Assembly: GCA_002427885.1 (NCBI GenBank)
Contig: DIZI01000022.1
Span: forward strand, 124,001 to 188,000
From: Paludibacter sp. UBA6032
Lineage (GTDB): Bacteria; Bacteroidota; Bacteroidia; Bacteroidales; Paludibacteraceae
Length of the DNA stretch: 64,000 nt
Direction of reading: 5' to 3'
In this document: positions 24,245 to 33,056 of the stretch, one piece after another
Layout of the letters: every line of letters begins with the position of its first letter
How positions within the stretch are numbered: the stretch's first letter is position 1
Position numbers and translations under genes: made by a program
Notes under the pieces: generated by a model
The model's input: the letters and a program-made list of their open reading frames with translations, nothing else
Databases searched by the model: none
What the model was told of the DNA's origin: nothing

Positions 24245-25948
24245 ATGAAGAACTTAAAATATACTTGGGTATCAATATCCATTTCAATACTTTTCCTGAC
24301 TGGATGTACTCAGGATTTTTTGAACAGACCACCAGTTGATGCTATTACAGATGCAAATTTTTATAAAACAGATGCACAGGTAATGGCAGGAACCGCATCA
24401 TTATACAATCGGGTATGGTTTGATTATAATGACAAAGCATCGTATGACATCGGCGATTTCAGAGCCGGAACTTCATACAATCCTTATGGACAACAAGGTT
24501 ACGTTCGATTTAATTTGACAGGCGATGATGCGGATATGAATGCCGGATGGAATGCATTTTTTACTGTAATAGGTCAATCTAACATGGCAATCCAAAATAT
24601 AAAAAGATATGCCGGTGCTGCTGTTACCGAACCTATTAAAATGGAGGCAATTGCTGAAGCCAGATTTATGCGGGCATGTGCTTATCGCAATTTGGTTATG
24701 TTATGGGGAGAAGTTCCAATTATAGAAAATAATCAGGCAATTCTGAATGATACAACTATTGCAAGAAATACAATAAGTAGTGTCTGGAAATTTTTAACGT
24801 ATGAAATGAGAGCTGTTGCCAATGATTTGCCAGAAAAGCCATACGATGTAGGTCGTGTAAATAAATGGTCAGCAGAAGGAATGTTGGCAAGGTTCTATCT
24901 TACCCGTGCGGGTGTAGAATCTGTGAATGGTGTACGGAATCAAGAGTTTTTGGATAGCGCCAAATATTATTCTAACCGGGTAATAACAATGAGTGGAAAA
25001 ATGCTATTACCGGATTATGCAAGCCTTTTCAAATATCCTTATGATAATAATGCAGAGTCTTTATTTGAATTACAATGGGTTTTCTCGAATGTTTGGGGCG
25101 TAAGTAATTCAATGCCTGCATATCTTGCTTATAGTTCCGATATTGCAAACGGTGATGGTTGGGGAGGAAGTATTGGAGCGACATGGTGGATGATTCAAAA
25201 ATATGAAGGAATCAATGCTTATGGTTCCACTGGTGATTCACTCAAAGGAAGAACACTGGATCAAAGGCTTCATGCCACTTTCATGTTGCCGGGAGCAAGT
25301 TATCCGGAAATTTCTCAAAGAGTTACAACTTTAGCAGGAAAGGATAGCATCCAGCGATTGATATACCCAAATAGCACCGGTGATAACACGACACTTGCTA
25401 TTAAAAAATATATTTGCGGTAAAGCCGCGGATATGGGAGGTCAGGCATCGAGTCAACATTATCCGAATGACACCTATATGTTGCGTTTGGCCGAGATGTA
25501 TTTAATTTATGCCGAAGCTGAGTTGGGAAATCAAACACAAACTTCAGATGCAACCGCACTTTTATATTTTAATGCTGTTCATGAAAGAGCAGGATTGGGC
25601 AAAATAATAACCCCTCTTACGTTTGATATGATATTTAATGAAAGAGTAATTGAGTTTGCTATGGAAGGCATGTGTATGTATGATTTGAGCAGTTTGTATT
25701 ATTATAATCCGGATAAAGCTCTTGCCATATTGAATTCACAGGACAGAGGTTTGTTTGCAGCTCATCCGGATGTATTTCCAAATCCAACGCAATGGACTTT
25801 TATTAAAACTGCCTGGTATATTCCTGCTAATGGTGATTATAGAACAATTAATGCTACTACAGGCAATTTCTATCTCCCGATTCCAACAACTGAATTGGCA
25901 GCTGCGCCTAATTTACAGAAACCGGCAGTTGATTATTACAACAAGTAA
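24245..25948 (+). CDS. susD: SusD/RagB-type surface glycan-binding lipoprotein
   Basis: The 567-residue protein has a lipoprotein signal with the lipid-bearing Cys at residue 21 (LFLTGCTQDFLNRPP). The SusD fold follows: N-terminal helices with TPR-like pairs (AIAEARFMRACAYRNLVMLW) and the C-terminal RagB part (YMLRLAEMYLIYAEAE, FNERVIEFAMEGMCMYDL). It forms the hinged lid over SusC and helps capture oligosaccharides. The gene starts 14 nt behind susC, the standard arrangement. Several exposed tryptophans could contact sugar, but residues cannot be assigned. Confidence 0.95.
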   Translation: MKNLKYTWVSISISILFLTGCTQDFLNRPPVDAITDANFYKTDAQVMAGTASLYNRVWFDYNDKASYDIGDFRAGTSYNPYGQQGYVRFNLTGDDADMNAGWNAFFTVIGQSNMAIQNIKRYAGAAVTEPIKMEAIAEARFMRACAYRNLVMLWGEVPIIENNQAILNDTTIARNTISSVWKFLTYEMRAVANDLPEKPYDVGRVNKWSAEGMLARFYLTRAGVESVNGVRNQEFLDSAKYYSNRVITMSGKMLLPDYASLFKYPYDNNAESLFELQWVFSNVWGVSNSMPAYLAYSSDIANGDGWGGSIGATWWMIQKYEGINAYGSTGDSLKGRTLDQRLHATFMLPGASYPEISQRVTTLAGKDSIQRLIYPNSTGDNTTLAIKKYICGKAADMGGQASSQHYPNDTYMLRLAEMYLIYAEAELGNQTQTSDATALLYFNAVHERAGLGKIITPLTFDMIFNERVIEFAMEGMCMYDLSSLYYYNPDKALAILNSQDRGLFAAHPDVFPNPTQWTFIKTAWYIPANGDYRTINATTGNFYLPIPTTELAAAPNLQKPAVDYYNK

Positions 25949-25978
25949 ATACTAATGCTTTTAATTAATATAAAAATC

Positions 25979-27139
25979 ATGAAAAAAATATATAAATCAA
26001 TTCCCATCCTTCTTATAGCTTTGGCTATAATGGGAATCTTTGCATCTTGCAATAATGAAGATGTAAATAAGGGAACACCTGAGATTTCGTATGTAAGAAT
26101 TACAAAGCCTACCGCATCCGATTCATTATTGGTAGCAGCAGGGCAAGGTCAAATGATAGCAATAATAGGTGATAATTTACAAAATACCCGACAGATTTGG
26201 TTTAACGACCAACAGGCAAGTTTAACACCTACATATATAACCAAAACTTCTATTCTGGTAAGTGTGCCAAGCCATATTCCAATAACGGTAAGTAATAAAC
26301 TTAAGATTATTTTTGCCAATGGTGATTCACTTCTGTATAATTTTGAAGTGACAATTAACAAACCAACGATTAACAGTATGGATTGTGAATATACACTCGC
26401 TGGTGGAGTTGCTACAATACGTGGAGATTATTTTTACTTGCCAATAACTGTAACATTCCCGGGTGGGGCAGCCGGAACCAATGTGTCTGTTGATGTAACT
26501 AATAAGATTTTATATGTGACAGTTCCTGCCATTAATCAGGCAGGTCAAATTACAGTTAGTTCTAATTTCGGATCAACTAAATCAGACTTTTGGTTTAGAG
26601 ATGATAGGAATGTATTTCTAAGTAGTGACCCTTTTACAGGTTGGTGGGATGCTTCAATTGTTGTTACAAATCCGGGGCCAACTGATCCTCCTTCAATTAA
26701 TGGAAATTATATTCGAATTGTGCAAAAATTTGGAGCATGGGGTTGGTACGACGCTGCTGGAGGACCGGCATCAGCCATGGGTGATATTAGTAAAAATATT
26801 CCTGATGATGCTATACTTCATCCAAGCAAGTATAACTTTAAATTTGAGGTTTGTACAACAAAACCATATAACGGTGGAGGTTGTCTTTTTTGGGTAGGTT
26901 TGACGGACTATACGAATCCAAATGTAAAATATTACAAATGGAATCCACCGGTGGATACAAAAGGCGTATGGCAAACAATCGTTATTCCTTATGAAGATGT
27001 GGTCAGTGGAATGGGTGTACCTATAACTGTAAATCACGACGGATATTTTAATAGATTATCAATACAAGGTGCTACTCCACTAGATTGCGATATGTCTTTT
27101 GATAATTTCAGAGTTGTACCAAAGACTCTCAAACAATAA
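25979..27139 (+). CDS. Surface glycan-binding lipoprotein with IPT/TIG domains
   Basis: The ATG at 25979 gives a lipoprotein signal ending in ASC (Cys 24); an ATG 24 nt upstream only lengthens the N-terminus. The 386-residue protein has two IPT/TIG immunoglobulin-like units, about residues 35-210 (GQGQMIAIIGDNL, ASLTPTYITKTSILVSVPS). A C-terminal beta-sandwich with many aromatics follows (SDPFTGWWDASIVV, FGAWGWYDAAGGP, CLFWVGLTDY). Proteins of this build at the third PUL position are surface glycan-binding proteins that feed SusC/SusD. The aromatic-rich end is the likely mannan-binding part. It lies 30 nt behind susD. Confidence 0.8.
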   Translation: MKKIYKSIPILLIALAIMGIFASCNNEDVNKGTPEISYVRITKPTASDSLLVAAGQGQMIAIIGDNLQNTRQIWFNDQQASLTPTYITKTSILVSVPSHIPITVSNKLKIIFANGDSLLYNFEVTINKPTINSMDCEYTLAGGVATIRGDYFYLPITVTFPGGAAGTNVSVDVTNKILYVTVPAINQAGQITVSSNFGSTKSDFWFRDDRNVFLSSDPFTGWWDASIVVTNPGPTDPPSINGNYIRIVQKFGAWGWYDAAGGPASAMGDISKNIPDDAILHPSKYNFKFEVCTTKPYNGGGCLFWVGLTDYTNPNVKYYKWNPPVDTKGVWQTIVIPYEDVVSGMGVPITVNHDGYFNRLSIQGATPLDCDMSFDNFRVVPKTLKQ

Positions 27140-27219
27140 AATGTGGATTAATAAAAATTAAACATGAGGAAATCTCTTTAAACACAAGATTTCATCATAC
27201 CTTAAATAAAAAAATAAAT

Positions 27220-28509
27220 ATGAAAAAAATAATATTTAATACACGACTACTTTTATTGATTTCCCTTGTGATGTCAATAGGACTGGAAACATCCTGTAAA
27301 CCTGATGATTCTTTGAGTTCCGGTTCAAAAGTAGAATTGATTAGCTTTGGACCGGCAGGTTCTCAAATTGGAGACACAATTAGTTTTATCGGGAAAAATC
27401 TGGATAAAATATTGAAAATAACCTTTGTAGGTGATAGTGTTCTTAAAACTTCTTTTATTACTCAGACTGCCCAACTTATAAAAATTAAAGTACCAGATTA
27501 TACAAGAAGAGGTTTTGTGACTCTTTATGCAGACAAAGATACTATTGTTTCCAAAACAATGTTTGACCTTTTAGTGCCTGTAATAATTTCATCCGTAACA
27601 GATAGTGTACGTCCGGGAGACAATATTACGATTACCGGTCAATATGTCAACTGGATTTCTGAAGTTTGGTTTTCGAAGGATCTTATTGTACGAGATAGCA
27701 ATTTTGTAAGTAAATCGTTAACACAAATTGTAGTTCGGGTACCTGAAACTGCTCAAACTGGTCCTCTTGTATTTAATACATTAGGAACCAAACCTTTGTC
27801 TATTACACCGGACAAAGATCTGAAAGTGATTCTTCCTGCTATCACCGGTTTTAATCCAATACCTGTTGACAGAGGAGGTAATCTTACCATTACAGGAACG
27901 AATCTGGATCTTACAATGGGAATATTATTTCATGGAGTTGCCGATACAGTCAAAACATTTGTTAGCCAAACTCCAACACAACTTGTAGTTACAGTTCCTT
28001 TAACTGCAGCCAAAGGACAAGTTACATTGGTTGCATTTTCAAATCTTCCAGTTGTATCTACAGCTAATTTAAAATTAGTTGGTGATCTTGAAGATTTGGC
28101 CTATGCTTTCTATGAGGATGCAATAATGAACGGTTGGTCCGAAAATGGTTTCAATAGAACTGCTGATTATGCAAACTCAGAATTTGTCCGGGATGGAGTT
28201 AATTCATTAAAGGCGACATTTACCAAGATTAATGGTTATCTAGATTTTTATAACGTTACTGGTATTTCACCCACGAGTTATACTGAATTAGCATTCTCTG
28301 TTTATGGAGGGCCAGGCACCGATGGAAAAAATATTCTAGTGAAAGTAAACTCAAAAGCACCAGGTTACAATGCTACAATTCAGGAAGGAAAATGGGTGGA
28401 ATTTAAAATTCCATTAGCTACTCTTGGAGTTACAGCAACAATTAAAGACGTTCGTCTTACTAGTGCCTCTATGGGTGTAGTTTATTTTGACCATGTCGGG
28501 TTAAGGTAA
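27220..28509 (+). CDS. Second surface glycan-binding lipoprotein with three IPT/TIG domains
   Basis: The 429-residue protein has a lipoprotein signal (Cys 26 in ETSCKPDD) and three successive IPT/TIG units, each starting with a variant of GxxxxIxGxxL (GDTISFIGKNLDKI, GDNITITGQYVNWI, GGNLTITGTNLDLT). The C-terminal module, about residues 290-429 (YAFYEDAIMNGWSENGFNR, YFDHVGLR), resembles a carbohydrate-binding jelly roll. It is presumably a second mannan-binding protein on the cell surface. A hairpin terminator follows it, before the enzyme genes begin. Its C-terminal module is similar in style to the domains of the first PUL gene. Confidence 0.8.
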   Translation: MKKIIFNTRLLLLISLVMSIGLETSCKPDDSLSSGSKVELISFGPAGSQIGDTISFIGKNLDKILKITFVGDSVLKTSFITQTAQLIKIKVPDYTRRGFVTLYADKDTIVSKTMFDLLVPVIISSVTDSVRPGDNITITGQYVNWISEVWFSKDLIVRDSNFVSKSLTQIVVRVPETAQTGPLVFNTLGTKPLSITPDKDLKVILPAITGFNPIPVDRGGNLTITGTNLDLTMGILFHGVADTVKTFVSQTPTQLVVTVPLTAAKGQVTLVAFSNLPVVSTANLKLVGDLEDLAYAFYEDAIMNGWSENGFNRTADYANSEFVRDGVNSLKATFTKINGYLDFYNVTGISPTSYTELAFSVYGGPGTDGKNILVKVNSKAPGYNATIQEGKWVEFKIPLATLGVTATIKDVRLTSASMGVVYFDHVGLR

Positions 28510-28617
28510 ATGAACTAAGTTGACATTGATTCATTATGTAATCAATGTCATATTCAACAATTTGAGTCTTGAACATAAATATTCAATAAGATTTCACTTT
28601 AAGTTTTTATAAATGGT

Positions 28618-28655
28618 AAAAAGGGGAGACGTTCTCCGGAGCGACTCCCTTTTTA
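28618..28655 (+). terminator. Terminator or attenuator between binding-protein and enzyme genes
   Basis: AAAAAGGGGAG (28618-28628) and CTCCCTTTTT (about 28645-28654) form a stem with one bulged G, followed by ATTTTTTT. Inside the loop GGAGA and TCTCC can pair in an alternative way that disrupts the long stem. It can limit read-through from the susCD unit into the enzyme genes. Confidence 0.7.
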
Positions 28656-28763
28656 TTTTTTTAGAGTTAGGTAATAGTTTTTTTCTAAGTATTATTTTCA
28701 ATACATTGGCTTTAAGTTGTTTTGATTCAATTATCATCAACTATCGGTCTTCATAAGAGATAT

Positions 28764-30482
28764 ATGTTAAGAAGTTATCGCATATTTTATTTTATTTGCA
28801 TCGTATTTGTAGGTTTTCTATTTTCTTGCACTCCAAATAACGGAGGAGATGAAATTCCACCTAAATTGATGTCAAGTTTACCAGCAGATAGTTCAAGTAA
28901 TGTGGATACCAGCACGGTAATTACGCTTCAATATAACGAGAAAGTCGTTTTGTCATCGAATGCTCAAATCAGTTTAAACGGAGTAGTTGTAGCTGCAAAA
29001 GTATCAGTATCCGGATATAAATTAACAATTACGGCGAATCTTCAAGCCGGAACTTCATATACACTCGTTGTCCCCGATAATACAATAAGTGATATTGCCG
29101 GAAATTTTACTAAGGCTATCACGATTCATTTTACCACTTTTAGTTCTGTTAGCTCCGTCGGATCCATTTTTGAAGCCGAAAGTGCAACCTTAAGTGGAGG
29201 CGCTGTTATTGCAAAAACTACGAACGGTTATTCGGGTACAGGATATGTAGATACAAATGCAGGGAATGTTGCTTTTACTGTTCAAACTGTTCAAACCGGA
29301 TACTATAATATAACTTTCAGGTATTTAGTATCAGCCGATAAAGTGAACGATCTTTATGTCGATGGTTCGCTTGCAACAAGTGTTACATTCCCGGCTTCTA
29401 TGTCGTGGTCGGAAGTGAAAGCAGGTACTCTGAAACTTACCGCCGGATTGCATACTATTTCACTTGTAAAACAATGGGGCTATATTCAACTTGACTATCT
29501 GAAAGTTAACTCCGATTCAGTAGGAGCAAATCCATTCAATATTGCGTCATCTCTTGTTACTCCTAATCCATCTACTCAGGCTGTGAATTTGTACAATTTT
29601 CTGAAAACTAATTTTGGAACTAATATTATTTCGGGAACAATGGCCAACTACAGCACCAATATTACTGAAGCAACGTGGGTACATACTCAGACCGGGAAAT
29701 GGCCGGCTTTAACTGGCTTCGATTTTATTGATAATACGTATCCTAATCAAAGTTGGATAAAATATACAGCACCTTTCACTTTGGGACAAGATTGGTGGAA
29801 CAACAACGGTATCATTAATCTAATGTGGCACTGGCGTGATCCGTTAACTAAATCAGGAGCTTTTTATACCGCTGATACCAATTTTGATGTTAGCAAAATT
29901 TCAGATACAAACTCTGCAGAATACAAAGCCATGATAGTGGACATAGATGTGATTGCAGGATATTTAAAACAATTTAAAGATGCAGGAATTCCGGTTATCT
30001 GGCGTCCGCTTCACGAAGCCGCCGGTGGCTGGTTTTGGTGGGGAGCAAAAGGGCCCGAACCTTGTAAAGCATTATGGCGATTGATGTTTGACCGACTTGT
30101 GAATTACCACGGACTAAATAATCTTATTTGGGTATGGACAACAGATGCCACTACCAATGCTGTGAATTGGTATCCGGGCGACGCTTATGTTGATGTGCTG
30201 GGTATGGATATTTACCCGGGAGCTAATCAGCATGGATCGCAATATATCTCATTCAATAAAGTAAAAGAAATTTTTGGTGGTAAAAAAATAATCACATTGA
30301 GTGAATGTGGCTCTGTTCCCGATCCTGCATTGATGAAAGAATTTGGAGACACATGGTCGTGGTTTATGCCTTGGAACGGAGATTATACAGAATCCGACTC
30401 ACACAACGGGGCTACATGGTGGAAAAAATTCTTCAGTTATGATTTTGTTATAACACGAGATAAGATGCCAAATTTAAAATAA
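28764..30482 (+). CDS. Surface GH26 endo-beta-1,4-mannanase lipoprotein with Ig-like and CBM35-like domains
   Basis: I chose the ATG at 28764, which opens a lipoprotein signal with Cys 22 (VGFLFSCTPNN). The 572-residue protein has a Big_5-type Ig-like domain (about 28-125), a CBM35/CBM6-like module (about 130-250, SIFEAESATLSGG ... QLDYLKVNS) and a GH26 domain (about 260-572). The catalytic acid/base is Glu 418 in RPLHEAAGGWFWWG and the nucleophile is Glu 514 in ITLSECGS, both present. It should cut mannan at the cell surface and hand products to the SusCD complex. It is the first enzyme gene after the terminator and heads a dense enzyme operon. Confidence 0.9.
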   Translation: MLRSYRIFYFICIVFVGFLFSCTPNNGGDEIPPKLMSSLPADSSSNVDTSTVITLQYNEKVVLSSNAQISLNGVVVAAKVSVSGYKLTITANLQAGTSYTLVVPDNTISDIAGNFTKAITIHFTTFSSVSSVGSIFEAESATLSGGAVIAKTTNGYSGTGYVDTNAGNVAFTVQTVQTGYYNITFRYLVSADKVNDLYVDGSLATSVTFPASMSWSEVKAGTLKLTAGLHTISLVKQWGYIQLDYLKVNSDSVGANPFNIASSLVTPNPSTQAVNLYNFLKTNFGTNIISGTMANYSTNITEATWVHTQTGKWPALTGFDFIDNTYPNQSWIKYTAPFTLGQDWWNNNGIINLMWHWRDPLTKSGAFYTADTNFDVSKISDTNSAEYKAMIVDIDVIAGYLKQFKDAGIPVIWRPLHEAAGGWFWWGAKGPEPCKALWRLMFDRLVNYHGLNNLIWVWTTDATTNAVNWYPGDAYVDVLGMDIYPGANQHGSQYISFNKVKEIFGGKKIITLSECGSVPDPALMKEFGDTWSWFMPWNGDYTESDSHNGATWWKKFFSYDFVITRDKMPNLK

Positions 30483-30518
30483 TTAATACTCAAAACAAAG
30501 TTTGTAAAATTTATATCA

Positions 30519-31916
30519 ATGAAAAAAATACTTATATCTTTATTTTGCTTTCTAGCATTCAGTGCATCAGCCCAATGGGCTTTTCATTTACCGGCTATTA
30601 TCAGTAACCACGCAGTATTTCAGCAATCGGCTGATGTTAAACTTTGGGGTTGGGCTCAAAGTAAAAGCACCGTAAAAATAAGCTGTAGTTGGAATCCTAC
30701 AGATACTGTGAAGGCTGAACCCCGTAAAGACTGGACATGGGATGCCATGATAAAAACGCCAAAAGCGGGTGGTCCATACACAATTACGTTTATAAGCAGT
30801 ACGCAAAAAGTCGTAATAAACGATATCTTAATCGGTGAAGTCTGGCTTTGCTCTGGCCAGTCGAACATGGAATATGCATTCAACTGGGAACAAGGAGTGC
30901 TCGATGCCGGCGACGAAGTAGCAAATTCGGCTAACAATCAGCTACGTTTTTTCCAGCTTTCTCACAAATACAGCAATTTCCCGGTTGAAAACTCTGACGG
31001 AGAATGGAAAATCAGTTCGTCTGAGACTACACCTTCGATGAGCATTGCCGGATATTTCTTTGGAAAAAAATTAAATCAGACACTAAAAGTACCAGTAGGG
31101 TTGATTGCTTCCTATTGGGGCGGAACAAGTGTACAAAACTGGACTCCTTCGGAAATTTATCAAAAATATCCCGAACTAAAAAAGGCTGCCGATAATATAT
31201 CTCCTGTGAACTGGGCACCGATGGCACCTTCAGTACTTTATAATTCCATGATTTATCCTTTGATCAATTATCGTATTGCCGGAACAATATGGTATCAGGG
31301 AGAAGGTAATACTGAGCATCCTGAAGTTTACGGTAAGTTGTTTGAAGCATTAATCACAGGTTGGAGACAGGTTTTCAAAAATGAATTTCCTTTTTACTTT
31401 GTGCAAATTGCTCCATGGAAAGGTTATTGGGCTAACAGTGGGGCAATGCTTCGCGAACAACAGGAATCTGCATTGAAATTGCCAAAAACAGGCATGGTAG
31501 TGGTTGGCGACTTAGTTGATGATATAACCAATATCCATCCGAAAATTAAAAAAGAAGTTGGAATGCGATTGGTAAATATGGCACTGAAAGAACAATATGG
31601 AATTAATAATTTACAACCTTATTTTCCCCATTTTGCAGGCTTTTCAGTAAAAAAGAACAAAGCAAACATTACAGTGACTTCAATTGGAAAATTAAATTGC
31701 AAAGATAAGATTATAAACTGCTTCCAACTGGTTGGTGAAGACAAAATTTTTTATACGGCAACTGCAGTTATTGAGAAAAACGGATCGATAACTTTGACAA
31801 GTAAATCAGTTCTGTCACCTGTAGCCATCCGTTATTGTTTTACAAATGACGGAATGCCAAATCTTTTCGATGTAAATGGATTACCATTAGTTCCTTTCCG
31901 GACTGACAATTGGTAA
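30519..31916 (+). CDS. SGNH-type carbohydrate acetylesterase (sialate O-acetylesterase-like)
   Basis: The 465-residue protein has a signal peptide (MKKILISLFCFLAFSASAQ). It shows the SGNH blocks of the sialate O-acetylesterase-related family: GEVWLCSGQSNMEY (catalytic Ser 115), YWGGTSVQNW, the GTIWYQGEGN block, and a late acid/histidine pair in DDITNIHPK. Members remove O-acetyl groups from sugars. In this locus the likely substrate is acetylated glucomannan or galactoglucomannan, not sialic acid; that is inferred from context. It lies 36 nt behind the GH26 lipoprotein gene and 3 nt before the next mannanase gene. Confidence 0.82.
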   Translation: MKKILISLFCFLAFSASAQWAFHLPAIISNHAVFQQSADVKLWGWAQSKSTVKISCSWNPTDTVKAEPRKDWTWDAMIKTPKAGGPYTITFISSTQKVVINDILIGEVWLCSGQSNMEYAFNWEQGVLDAGDEVANSANNQLRFFQLSHKYSNFPVENSDGEWKISSSETTPSMSIAGYFFGKKLNQTLKVPVGLIASYWGGTSVQNWTPSEIYQKYPELKKAADNISPVNWAPMAPSVLYNSMIYPLINYRIAGTIWYQGEGNTEHPEVYGKLFEALITGWRQVFKNEFPFYFVQIAPWKGYWANSGAMLREQQESALKLPKTGMVVVGDLVDDITNIHPKIKKEVGMRLVNMALKEQYGINNLQPYFPHFAGFSVKKNKANITVTSIGKLNCKDKIINCFQLVGEDKIFYTATAVIEKNGSITLTSKSVLSPVAIRYCFTNDGMPNLFDVNGLPLVPFRTDNW

Positions 31917-31919
31917 GTT

Positions 31920-33056
31920 ATGAAAAGGATGTCATACAACTCAATCAAACTGCTGATTCTTTTTTTGATTATTGCAAGTTCAGCATTAGGTATTAATCCG
32001 GTTGATGGGAAAGCTACGCCGGAAACAAAAGCTCTTTTTGCAAACCTGAAAGAGATTCAGGAAAGTAAAATTCTTGTTGGCCAGCATGATGCAACTATGT
32101 ATGGACATACATGGTCGGGCGATGAAAATCGTTCGGACATGAAAGATGTTTGCGGTTCGCATCCGGCTTTGATTGGTTTTGATTTTGCTTTGATCACTAA
32201 TAAGCCATCAGCCATGACTAAAAACAGGTCAGAATTTCTGCTTCGTCGAATGATTGAAACCTATAATCGTGGCGGCGTTGTAACCATGTGCTGGCATACC
32301 GACAATCCATTTAATCGCGAAACGGCCTGGGTGGATACCACTAAAGCGGTTGTAAATACAGTGAAGGAATTACTTCCGGGTAGAAAAGCGCATGAAGTGT
32401 ACAAAAATAAATTGAAGCAAATTGCCGGAATGGCAAAAAAGACTATAGGTGCAGATGGCAAATTAGTTCCAATTATTTTCCGTCCGTTCCATGAAATGGA
32501 AGGTGGTTGGTTCTGGTGGGGGCGTCCTTACCGTACTTCGGATGAATTTAAAATGTTATGGCAATTTACGGTTGAGTATTTGAGAGACAGTTTGCAGGTT
32601 CATAATTTCCTATATGCATTTTCCACCGATTGCAAATTTACAACACGTGAACAGTATTTGATTGATTATCCGGGTGATAACTATGTTGATGTATTGGGAA
32701 TGGATGATTACTGGGACTTCAGACCCGATGGTGCAAATAATCCGACTTTAGCAGGTGAGAAAATTAAAATTGTATCGGATTTAGCACATGAAAAGTATAA
32801 AATTGCAGCAATGACCGAAACAGGACTGGAATCGATAACAGATAGTACATGGTTTACAAAAAAACTGCTTCCGGTACTTCGTTACAAAGATGCTAAATTG
32901 GCTTATATAATGCTTTGGCGTAATGATAATCATATGGTACATCATTTTTATGGTCCATTTCCGGGACATAATTCGGTGAAGGATTTTCTGAAATTTTACA
33001 ATGATGACTACACCTTGTTTGAAAAAGATTTAAAAAATATTTATCAAAAAAAATGA
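31920..33056 (+). CDS. GH26 beta-mannanase
   Basis: The 378-residue protein is a single GH26 domain behind a signal peptide (MKRMSYNSIKLLILFLIIAS). The acid/base is Glu 192 in RPFHEMEGGWFWWG and the nucleophile is Glu 300 in MTETGLES. LVGQHDATMYGHTW near the N-terminus is the usual opening strand. It has no Cys lipobox, so it is probably periplasmic, where it would cut imported manno-oligosaccharides to mannobiose as the B. fragilis ManA enzyme does. The start codon follows 3 nt after the esterase stop, and its end overlaps the GH3 start by 4 nt, so all three are translated together. Confidence 0.92.
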   Translation: MKRMSYNSIKLLILFLIIASSALGINPVDGKATPETKALFANLKEIQESKILVGQHDATMYGHTWSGDENRSDMKDVCGSHPALIGFDFALITNKPSAMTKNRSEFLLRRMIETYNRGGVVTMCWHTDNPFNRETAWVDTTKAVVNTVKELLPGRKAHEVYKNKLKQIAGMAKKTIGADGKLVPIIFRPFHEMEGGWFWWGRPYRTSDEFKMLWQFTVEYLRDSLQVHNFLYAFSTDCKFTTREQYLIDYPGDNYVDVLGMDDYWDFRPDGANNPTLAGEKIKIVSDLAHEKYKIAAMTETGLESITDSTWFTKKLLPVLRYKDAKLAYIMLWRNDNHMVHHFYGPFPGHNSVKDFLKFYNDDYTLFEKDLKNIYQKK

